NCBI GenBank assembly: GCA_009699025.1
Contig: WLOZ01000093.1
Coordinates: 1-6,999 of the forward strand
Direction of reading: 5' to 3'
Length of the DNA stretch: 6,999 bases
Origin: Actinomycetota bacterium
Lineage (GTDB): Bacteria > Actinomycetota > Actinomycetes > S36-B12 > CAIYMF01
How positions within the stretch are numbered: the first letter of the stretch is position 1; each line of letters begins with the position of its first letter. Shown here piece after piece: positions 1 to 4,630 of the stretch. Position numbers and translations under genes: made by a program. The notes under the pieces are model-generated. The model was not told where the DNA came from, made no database searches, and saw nothing but the letters and a program-made list of their open reading frames with translations.

Positions 1-66
1 CATCAGCTCAACAGCGACCTCACCAGCCTCGACATCGACACCGGCTTGGCGGTACGAACCACTCAT
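1..66 (-). CDS. purM: Phosphoribosylformylglycinamidine cyclo-ligase (AIR synthase), N-terminal 22 codons only
   Basis: Only the first 22 codons are in the window; the gene continues past the left edge. The visible peptide begins MSGSYRQAGVDVEAG and ends AVELM, which matches the N-terminus of PurM (typically S-Y-x-x-A-G-V-D-I-E-A-G). PurM is the cytosolic enzyme that converts formylglycinamidine ribonucleotide to aminoimidazole ribonucleotide using ATP, the fifth step of IMP synthesis. The ATG at 64-66 overlaps the purF stop in an ATGA, and no clear Shine-Dalgarno precedes it, so translation is probably coupled to purF. The purF-purM order is the usual actinobacterial one. The call rests on a short peptide plus position, which together are persuasive. 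Confidence 0.9.
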   Translation of the reverse strand, partial: MSGSYRQAGVDVEAGEVAVELM

Positions 67-1616
67 GGGTGTAACAGGGCGTCGGACGCTCCGCCCCCTG
101 CGAGCAGGGTGCCCAGGCCATCGGCATCGGACACCGACCCGCGCTCGAGAATCTCGAGGGTGTGCTTGCCCAGAAGCTGCGAGTCGGGGAGGTCAATCGG
201 GTATACGCCGTCGAAGCAGGCCCGGCACAGCCGGTCGTTGGCAACGCGGGTCGCCTCGACGAGTTGCTCGAGGCTGATGTACGAGAGCGAATCGGCACCG
301 ATCGAGGTGCGAATCTCATCGACGGTGAGGCCGTTGGCCACCAGCTCGGCGCGCGTGGCGAAGTCGATTCCGTAGAAGCACGGCCACTTCACCGGCGGAC
401 TGCTGATGCGCACGTGCACCTCGCGGGCTCCAGCCTCGCGCAGCATCCGAATGATGGCGCGCTGGGTGTTACCCCGCACGATCGAGTCGTCGACAACCAC
501 CAGGCGCTGACCCTCGATGATCTCGCGCAGCGGGTTGAGTTTGAGCCTGATACCCAACTGGCGGATGGTCTGCGATGGCTGGATGAAGGTGCGACCCACG
601 TAGGCGTTCTTCACCAGGCCCATGGCGAATGGAATGCCGCTGGCCTGCGCGTAGCCCACAGCAGCGGGGGTTCCGCTCTCGGGCACCGGAATGACGAGGT
701 CGGCCTCGACCGGCGCCTCAATCGCAAGCCTGCGCCCCACCTCGACCCGTACCGAGTGCACCGACTGGCCACTGATCGAGGTGTCGGGCCGCGCGAGGTA
801 CACGAACTCGAACAGGCAGCCCTTGGGGTCGGCGTCTGCGAAGCGCTGGGTGCGAAGCCCGTGCTCGTCGATCGCGACCAGCTCGCCCGGCTCGATTTCG
901 CGCACGAACGAGGCACCCACGATGTCGAGCGCTGCGGTCTCGCTGGCCACCACCCAGCCGCGCTCGAGCCGACCGAGCACCAGGGGACGGATGCCCTGGG
1001 GGTCGCGGGCCGCGTAAAGAGTGGTGTCGTCCATGAACACGAGACTGAAAGCGCCACGGACCAGGGGCAGCTCCTTGAGAGCAGCCGCCTCCACCGATAG
1101 GTCTGGGTGGGCCGCGATGAGCGCGGTGAGCAGGTCGGTGTCGCTCGTGACGCCAGCGATGCGCTGTCCGAGTGGCAACTCGCCACGTTCGGATTCCTGC
1201 TCGGCAACCCTGCGGGCGAGGTCGTGCGTGTTGGTCAGGTTTCCATTGTGAGCCAGAGCGAGGTGGCCTGTGGCGGTGGCACGGAAGGTGGGCTGGGCGT
1301 TTTCCCACACGCTGGAGCCAGTGGTCGAGTAGCGCGCATGACCGATGGCGAGGTGACCCTTGAGCGTCTCAAGAGCAGCCTCGTTGAACACCTGCGACAC
1401 GAGGCCCATGTCCTTGAAGACCACGATGTGATGGCCGTCGCTGACAGCGATACCGGCGGATTCCTGGCCGCGGTGCTGCAATGCGTAGAGACCGTAGTAG
1501 GTGAGCTTGGCAACCTCGTCGCCCGGAGCCCACACCCCAAACACTCCGCAGGCGTCTCGGGGGCCCTTTTCTCCGGGCAGGAGGTCGTGGGAGAGGAGTC
1601 CATCTCCACGGGGCAC
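63..1616 (-). CDS. purF: Amidophosphoribosyltransferase (glutamine PRPP amidotransferase), 517 aa
   Basis: PurF catalyses the first committed step of de novo purine synthesis: PRPP and glutamine give 5-phosphoribosylamine. The N-terminal Ntn glutaminase domain follows a 22-residue propeptide, with the expected nucleophile at Cys23 (DACGVFGV). The glutaminase core shows LQHRGQESAGI (46-56), GHARYSTTG (92-100) and AHNGNL (122-127). The phosphoribosyltransferase domain carries the PRPP loop VVVDDSIVRGNT (373-384). Cys267, Cys413, Cys464 and Cys467 sit where the Bacillus-type enzyme binds its 4Fe-4S cluster, so this should be an Fe-S, propeptide-processed PurF. Length is normal for the family. 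The GTG start at 1616 is the most upstream possible, because an in-frame TAG lies four codons before it. No Shine-Dalgarno is visible, but a TAGACT box sits 6 bases upstream, suggesting a leaderless transcript. The stop overlaps purM by ATGA. Confidence 0.97.
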   Translation of the reverse strand: MPRGDGLLSHDLLPGEKGPRDACGVFGVWAPGDEVAKLTYYGLYALQHRGQESAGIAVSDGHHIVVFKDMGLVSQVFNEAALETLKGHLAIGHARYSTTGSSVWENAQPTFRATATGHLALAHNGNLTNTHDLARRVAEQESERGELPLGQRIAGVTSDTDLLTALIAAHPDLSVEAAALKELPLVRGAFSLVFMDDTTLYAARDPQGIRPLVLGRLERGWVVASETAALDIVGASFVREIEPGELVAIDEHGLRTQRFADADPKGCLFEFVYLARPDTSISGQSVHSVRVEVGRRLAIEAPVEADLVIPVPESGTPAAVGYAQASGIPFAMGLVKNAYVGRTFIQPSQTIRQLGIRLKLNPLREIIEGQRLVVVDDSIVRGNTQRAIIRMLREAGAREVHVRISSPPVKWPCFYGIDFATRAELVANGLTVDEIRTSIGADSLSYISLEQLVEATRVANDRLCRACFDGVYPIDLPDSQLLGKHTLEILERGSVSDADGLGTLLAGGGASDALLHP

Positions 1617-1622
1617 GCGCCC

Positions 1623-1628
1623 AGTCTA
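1623..1628 (-). promoter_or_regulatory. Putative -10 box of a leaderless purF promoter
   Basis: On the minus strand TAGACT (fits TANNNT) ends exactly 6 bases before the purF GTG, which puts the expected transcription start on the G of the start codon. There is no purine-rich Shine-Dalgarno in the same interval, which fits leaderless translation, common in Actinomycetota. A partial -35 match (GTCACA, 4 of 6 to TTGACA) lies about 19 bases further upstream, so the -35 support is weak. TANNNT is a low-information motif and could occur by chance. Confidence 0.5.
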
Positions 1629-1670
1629 CGGGTGCGGCCCTCGCAGCTGTGACCGACACCAAGGTCCAGC

Positions 1671-1682
1671 GCCGCCGGCGGC
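1671..1682. other. 12-bp perfect palindrome in the purF/secreted-protein divergent spacer
   Basis: GCCGCCGGCGGC is a perfect 12-bp palindrome about 55 bases upstream of the purF start, in the 189-base divergent intergenic region. It could be a regulator site or simply a by-product of GC-rich sequence. No known operator consensus was recognised. Confidence 0.25.
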
Positions 1683-1751
1683 ATAGTGTGTGAGCGAGGC
1701 GATGGTGCTCACTGTTCTGCGTTCGGTAGGCAGCGATGAGAACTCTGGGGG

Positions 1752-1778
1752 CTCCGACTTCCGGTGCTACTGTCGGAG
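1752..1778. promoter_or_regulatory. Inverted repeat upstream of the secreted-protein gene (possible operator or leader hairpin)
   Basis: CTCCGAC (1752-1758) and GTCGGAG (1772-1778) are perfect 7-base inverted arms separated by 13 bases. The dyad ends 27 bases before the ATG at 1806. A TANNNT match, TACTGT (1768-1773), straddles the right-hand arm, so if that is the -10 box a protein bound to the dyad would occlude it. No good -35 hexamer was seen. If transcription starts further upstream, the same sequence could instead fold as a leader hairpin. Confidence 0.4.
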
Positions 1779-1795
1779 ACCCTTCGACCTGTCAC

Positions 1796-1800
1796 AGGAG
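1796..1800 (+). promoter_or_regulatory. Shine-Dalgarno deciding the start at 1806
   Basis: AGGAG lies 5 bases before ATG 1806. This selects that start over the in-frame GTG at 1764, which would add 14 residues ahead of the signal peptide and has no comparable site. Confidence 0.75.
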
Positions 1801-1805
1801 CTTCC

Positions 1806-2225
1806 ATGAATCACTACCTCGCAGGGGGCCTTGCGGCCGCCGCACTCGTGCTGACGCCGCTCGCCGCCGCCTCTCCCGCGACTGCACAGGCTGATCCAGG
1901 GCTCAACTCCACCTATGACTTCAGCTTCGCCCTGTACGGGTCGCACTACTTCAGCGTGGTCGACCGCCCCCAGGTCACGATCAGGTTCACGCCCACCGCG
2001 GGTGGCGACGAGCCAGTGACCGTGGGGGTGCAGGAGGCCGACTGCGGGCGTCGAGAGAAGCACTGCACCCGCTGGAAGACGGTGGCCCAGAAGGTCGTCT
2101 ACTTGCGCACCGGCAAGGACGTCACAGTGCGACTACGCGTCGCCGTGAGTTCGCGTGCGCACCGCATCACGCTGACCAAGCAGGAGGATGGCGTGTACTA
2201 CCAGGGCGGGATCACCATCCGTTGA
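1806..2225 (+). CDS. Small secreted protein of unknown function, 139 aa
   Basis: I do not recognise a family. The start at 1806 is fixed by an AGGAG 5 bases upstream. Residues 1-29 form a probable Sec signal peptide: MNHYLAGGL, a hydrophobic Ala/Leu stretch, then a PATAQA-type signal peptidase I site with predicted cleavage after Ala29 (AQA/DPG). The n-region has His but no Lys or Arg, which is atypical. There is no lipobox cysteine. The mature part (about 110 residues) has alternating polar/hydrophobic stretches suggestive of beta strands, and a pair of cysteines (Cys80, Cys87) that could form a disulfide outside the cell. It is the first gene of a three-gene plus-strand module; its TGA overlaps the TTG start of the next gene. 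The coding case rests on signal peptide, RBS and tight linkage. Confidence 0.8.
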   Translation: MNHYLAGGLAAAALVLTPLAAASPATAQADPGLNSTYDFSFALYGSHYFSVVDRPQVTIRFTPTAGGDEPVTVGVQEADCGRREKHCTRWKTVAQKVVYLRTGKDVTVRLRVAVSSRAHRITLTKQEDGVYYQGGITIR

Positions 2226-2581
2226 CCGGCGTATTCGCCACCGCGGTCATCGTGGTGGCTCTCGGAATGGTGGTGTGGGCGCTCATCTACGCCGCCATGA
2301 GCCGCCAGCTCGATCACCCTCTCGAGATTGGTGTAGCCGTGCTTGAGGTGATGCTGCTCGTATTCCTCGTGGGCGGCGTTGTGCAGATGATTCAGAGCCC
2401 CCTGCCATTTCCCCGCTGGGAGGTGGTGGCCTACCTGCTCGGCCTCGTGATCATTCCACCCCTCGGCCTGGCCTGGGCGTCTGGCGAGAAGAGTCGATCG
2501 GCGATGATCGTCATCGCCGTGGCGTGCCTGATGGTGCCCATCATGATCGTGCGAGTGCAGCAGGTGTGGGCCGGTGTCTAA
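2222..2581 (+). CDS. Small four-helix membrane protein of unknown function, 119 aa
   Basis: Four hydrophobic segments are visible at about residues 4-25, 36-57, 66-86 and 93-113, joined by short charged loops (SRQLDHP, QSPLPFPRW, SGEKSRS). It is therefore an integral membrane protein with almost no soluble domain. The most upstream start is TTG at 2222, giving a 4-base TTGA overlap with the preceding stop; GGCGGG 11 bases upstream is a poor ribosome site, so translation is probably coupled. An internal ATG at 2267 is possible but would remove most of helix 1. The gene overlaps the next one by 8 bases. It resembles the small uncharacterised membrane proteins of actinobacteria near purF, but I cannot name a family and no function should be assigned. 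Confidence 0.75.
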   Translation: MTGVFATAVIVVALGMVVWALIYAAMSRQLDHPLEIGVAVLEVMLLVFLVGGVVQMIQSPLPFPRWEVVAYLLGLVIIPPLGLAWASGEKSRSAMIVIAVACLMVPIMIVRVQQVWAGV

Positions 2582-2999
2582 CCCACTGGGCAGCGTCGAC
2601 CCGCAGCCCACGACCAACTCGGGCTTCGGCCGAATTCTCGTGGCGCTCTACGCGATCATGGCCATCGGTGCCACGGCCCGCTCGGTGTTCGCTATCGCGA
2701 CGAAGTTCGACCTAGCGCCCTTCGCCTACACGTTGTCGGCGGTGGCGGCCGCGGTGTACATCGTGGCCACCATCACCCTCGCCCGCGGTGACTCCGGGTC
2801 ACGCCGCATCGCAACGGCCTGCATCACCTTCGAGCTCATCGGGGTGCTGGTGGTGGGCACCCTCAGCCTCATCGACCCAGATGCCTTCCGGAAGGCGTCG
2901 GTGTGGTCGTGGTTCGGACTCGAGTACCTGTTGCTTCCCCTCGCACTTCCGATCCTCGGCCTGTGGTGGCTGCGCCGCTCACGCCCGGTCGAGCGCTAG
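2574..2999 (+). CDS. Conserved-type actinobacterial membrane protein, four helices, 141 aa
   Basis: The protein has a short polar N-terminus (1-17) followed by four predicted membrane helices at about 19-41, 50-70, 80-100 and 114-134, and a basic tail (LRRSRPVER) that would favour a cytoplasmic C-terminus. Segments such as FGRILVALYA, ATKFDLAP, VYIVATITLARGD and ELIGVLVVGTLSL look like a conserved uncharacterised membrane family of Nocardioides-type actinobacteria; this is recall, not a search. The GTG start at 2574 overlaps the previous gene's TAA by 8 bases, implying coupled translation. The gene is last in the plus-strand module, and a 7-bp hairpin follows its TAG after 6 bases. Function unknown; a structural partner role with the preceding membrane protein is inference only. 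Confidence 0.8.
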   Translation: MSNPLGSVDPQPTTNSGFGRILVALYAIMAIGATARSVFAIATKFDLAPFAYTLSAVAAAVYIVATITLARGDSGSRRIATACITFELIGVLVVGTLSLIDPDAFRKASVWSWFGLEYLLLPLALPILGLWWLRRSRPVER

Positions 3000-3005
3000 C
3001 ACCCA

Positions 3006-3023
3006 CTTCGTGTTGCCACGAAG
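3006..3023 (+). terminator. Hairpin directly after the plus-strand module
   Basis: CTTCGTG (3006-3012), loop TTGC, CACGAAG (3017-3023): a perfect 7-bp stem starting 6 bases after the TAG of the last plus-strand gene. There is no U-tract, so it is not a canonical intrinsic terminator, although actinobacterial terminators often lack one. It could instead protect the 3' end of the mRNA. Confidence 0.45.
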
Positions 3024-3035
3024 CATCCTCGCGGT

Positions 3036-3117
3036 CGCTTCTTGTGTCAGAACAGGACATCAGGGGTCTACTTGTGTCAGAACAAGACATCACCGGGGGC
3101 TAGAGCGGGCCGCCGCT
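3036..3117. repeat. 82-base direct repeat, copy 1
   Basis: It matches the copy at 3156-3237 at 81 of 82 positions (T at 3090, C at 3210), giving a period of exactly 120 bases. Inside are two 30-base units (3041-3070 and 3071-3100). Their first 22 bases begin CTTGTGTCAGAACA and differ at one position (G 3055, A 3085). Each unit contains the dyad TGTC-N7-GACA (for example 3045-3048 with 3056-3059). The right end runs into a GC-rich hairpin. The unit could be a transposase or integrase binding region, a regulator array, or a locally expanded intergenic repeat. Confidence 0.9.
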
Positions 3118-3119
3118 CT
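3102..3119. terminator. GC-rich hairpin at the right end of repeat copy 1 (possible bidirectional terminator)
   Basis: AGAGCGG (3102-3108), loop GCCG, CCGCTCT (3113-3119) forms a perfect 7-bp stem between convergent genes. In copy 2 the same stem is cut to 5 bp (3224-3237) because the following bases differ. It has no U-tract. Its position between convergent genes suits termination on either strand, but this is inferred from structure only. Confidence 0.35.
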
Positions 3120-3150
3120 GACCGCTGCTCTGACCGCCGCTGAGCCGTCG
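3115..3150. repeat. Three 12-base tandem units between the two 82-base copies
   Basis: Reading in twelves: GCTCTGACCGCT (3115-3126), GCTCTGACCGCC (3127-3138), GCTGAGCCGTCG (3139-3150). The last unit recurs exactly at 3235-3246, immediately after copy 2. Copy 2 therefore looks like copy 1 lacking two 12-base units, consistent with slippage-type expansion or loss. Confidence 0.75.
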
Positions 3151-3155
3151 ACAAC

Positions 3156-3237
3156 CGCTTCTTGTGTCAGAACAGGACATCAGGGGTCTACTTGTGTCAG
3201 AACAAGACACCACCGGGGGCTAGAGCGGGCCGCCGCT
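3156..3237. repeat. 82-base direct repeat, copy 2
   Basis: This is the second copy of the 3036-3117 repeat, in the same orientation, with one substitution at 3210. Its two 30-base units lie at 3161-3190 and 3191-3220. The near identity points to recent duplication or gene-conversion-like maintenance. Confidence 0.9.
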
Positions 3238-3282
3238 GAGCCGTCGCTGTGAACCTCGCTGTGAACCTCGCTGAGCCGCTGG
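3235..3282. repeat. Four 12-base tandem units after copy 2
   Basis: GCTGAGCCGTCG (3235-3246), then CTGTGAACCTCG twice (3247-3258, 3259-3270), then the degenerate CTGAGCCGCTGG (3271-3282). The 12-base register is the same kind as at 3115-3150, so both 82-base copies are followed by a short minisatellite-like tract. Confidence 0.7.
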
Positions 3283-3380
3283 GCGAAGTACACGGGCGCA
3301 ATGAACAGCACGAGCCCTGTCTCGGACGGTTCGCCGGTTTACGGCCAATCGTCACCGAATCGTGCCGTGCTCGGCTCGCC

Positions 3381-3749
3381 CTACCGCTGAATCGGTAGGT
3401 ACTGGGAGAGGTCGCTGCGCTCGCCGCTGGCCAGCACCCTCCCGGCGGCAACGGCAGCGGCGAACGACACCTCACCGGTGGCAAGCTCAAGCCACGTACG
3501 GGCGTTCATTTCGACAACGGCCGATGGCGTACCGCGGCGGTGAATCGAGCCACCCACCACCTGAACGGCCGAGTACGGCGGAACGCGCACCTCAACGCTG
3601 CGCCCTGGCACGTGCCTTGCCAACTCAGCGAGGGTTCCCTTCACCGCCGCTCTTTCATCGTCGCGGTCGGGGGTTGAGCCGTCGGCGTAGGCGGCCAGCA
3701 CGCGGGCGAGTTCTTCGACCGGCCATGCCTCCCGCGCCGGCGGGCTCAT
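3381..3749 (-). CDS. Sterol-carrier-like (SCP_3 type) small protein, 122 aa
   Basis: This is a short cytosolic protein with no signal peptide or membrane segment. Conserved-looking blocks are VRVPPYSAVQ (55-64), HRRGTPSAVVEMNARTWLELATG (70-92) and the C-terminal ASGERSDLSQYLPI (107-120). They fit the bacterial SCP-ortholog family annotated as sterol carrier family protein and found beside purF in actinobacteria (M. tuberculosis Rv0807 next to purF Rv0808 is the case I recall). The family's biochemical role is unknown; lipid or hydrophobic ligand binding is implied only by fold similarity. The ATG at 3749 overlaps the hydrolase TGA in an ATGA and lacks its own Shine-Dalgarno, so translation is probably coupled. 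Here the neighbouring purF is separated from it by the plus-strand module. Confidence 0.82.
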   Translation of the reverse strand: MSPPAREAWPVEELARVLAAYADGSTPDRDDERAAVKGTLAELARHVPGRSVEVRVPPYSAVQVVGGSIHRRGTPSAVVEMNARTWLELATGEVSFAAAVAAGRVLASGERSDLSQYLPIQR

Positions 3750-4630
3750 CGGGACTGGCGAATCGGACCCAGCGCCGGCGTGCCTGGGGGCACCTCAACG
3801 TCGACCCAGTCGAGTACGAGGTCGAGTGCACGCTCCCACCCTGCGTCGAGCATCACGTCGTGGCCCATCCCGCTCAGCCACTGCGCCTCGACGCCGTACA
3901 TCGCGGCCGTTCTCTCGACGTCGTCGATACGCACGAGTCGATCGTCCGGAGTGCCCACCACCAGAACGGGACACCGCACCGGCCCGATGCGTCGGCGCCT
4001 CAGCAACTCGTACTGAGCCACCGGCGACTCGCGGCCCGTGCGGCTCGCCAGCCGCTTCGCCTCACCCGCCTCGAGACCGGTGAAGAGCAGTTCGGGACGC
4101 ATCGGCATGGTGCGCCCGGCGAGGACCGCCAGCGCGTCGGCGGGGCGCCTGCGCAGCGTGTGCGCCAGGGTGCCCCAGGCGCCGTGGGCCGGCGCCGGGG
4201 TGAGCAGCACGAGCCCCCGCACGGGGTAACGCTCGGCGACCAACTGCGACAGCACGGCCCCCATCGAGTGGCCCACCAGCACAGGAGGCTCGGGAAGTTC
4301 AGTGATGGCCTGCATGATGTCGTGCACGTAAGCGCGCGACGTGGCCCGGCCGAGTTGGGCTGCGCCACCACTACCACCGTGGCCGCGCAGCGACACCGCA
4401 CTGGCAGAGAAGCCTCTCTCAGCGGCCGCCGACAGCCAATGCTCGGCAAAGCACCAGGCCCCGTGCGCGACACCGTGCACAAACAGCAGCGGCGGACGGC
4501 CTGACGCGGAAACAGGCTCGACCGTGAGAATCTCGCGATGAGCGACCCCCGTTGGCGGCACCGACCAGTCCCACAGCCGCATCGCCCGGGTGCGACGCCG
4601 CCCGGGAAGGGAATCACTTGCGGCACTCAT
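3746..4630 (-). CDS. Alpha/beta hydrolase, 294 aa
   Basis: This is a soluble serine hydrolase of the alpha/beta fold (esterase, lipase or lysophospholipase-like; substrate unknown). Visible elements are the oxyanion strand LLFVHGVAHGAW (48-59), the LRGHGGSG block (81-88), the nucleophile elbow VGHSMGAV with Ser122 (119-126), the acid motif VGTPDDRLV with Asp230 the likely triad acid (225-233), and GMGHDVMLD with His257 as the base. The triad is therefore complete. The open frame continues 111 codons upstream into the monooxygenase gene, but that part is low-complexity and Arg/Pro-rich. I chose ATG 4630 because GGAGG lies 7 bases upstream and it forms an ATGA overlap with the monooxygenase stop. 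It is co-transcribed with the monooxygenase and carrier-like genes, so it may hydrolyse a product or a related ester. Confidence 0.92.
   Translation of the reverse strand: MSAASDSLPGRRRTRAMRLWDWSVPPTGVAHREILTVEPVSASGRPPLLFVHGVAHGAWCFAEHWLSAAAERGFSASAVSLRGHGGSGGAAQLGRATSRAYVHDIMQAITELPEPPVLVGHSMGAVLSQLVAERYPVRGLVLLTPAPAHGAWGTLAHTLRRRPADALAVLAGRTMPMRPELLFTGLEAGEAKRLASRTGRESPVAQYELLRRRRIGPVRCPVLVVGTPDDRLVRIDDVERTAAMYGVEAQWLSGMGHDVMLDAGWERALDLVLDWVDVEVPPGTPALGPIRQSR

Larger units (their letters stand above)
3000..3380. other. Gene-free convergent spacer containing direct repeats
   Basis: This 381-base stretch separates two convergent transcription units. I see no credible gene: the open frames crossing it are broken by the repeats, lack ribosome sites and show no family resemblance. 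Its left two-thirds hold a hairpin, an 82-base duplication and 12-base periodic units. The rightmost part (about 3283-3380) shows only weak 4-bp inverted repeats (such as GCCG/CGGC at 3364-3375), with no strong terminator for the minus-strand carrier-like gene. Confidence 0.7.

Noticed and set aside
162..1100. 312-codon open frame on the plus strand across purF
   Set aside because: It is antisense to purF, whose motifs are unmistakable. Such long opposite-strand frames are expected in GC-rich genes; there is no ribosome site and no recognisable domain.
1764..1805. Upstream GTG start adding 14 residues to the secreted protein
   Set aside because: It would place MLLSETLRPVTGAS before the signal peptide and lies within the inverted repeat. 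The AGGAG at 1796-1800 clearly serves the ATG at 1806.
2869..3093. Minus-strand frame translating the repeats (MSCSDT repeated)
   Set aside because: It is a by-product of the repeat sequence and of the antisense strand of the membrane-protein gene. There is no RBS and no evidence of a real protein.
3036..3237. CRISPR array
   Set aside because: The 22-base motifs occur in two close pairs with 8-base gaps, the longer repeat has only two copies, there are no unique 30-40 base spacers, and no cas genes are present.
3301..3390. Possible 29-codon plus-strand peptide beginning ATG AAC AGC
   Set aside because: It has no convincing Shine-Dalgarno, overlaps the 3' end of the SCP-like gene on the other strand, and has no recognisable sequence.
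3362..4504. 380-codon open frame on the plus strand across the SCP-like and hydrolase genes
   Set aside because: It has Arg/Pro/His-rich composition and no domain, and it is antisense to a hydrolase with a full catalytic triad.
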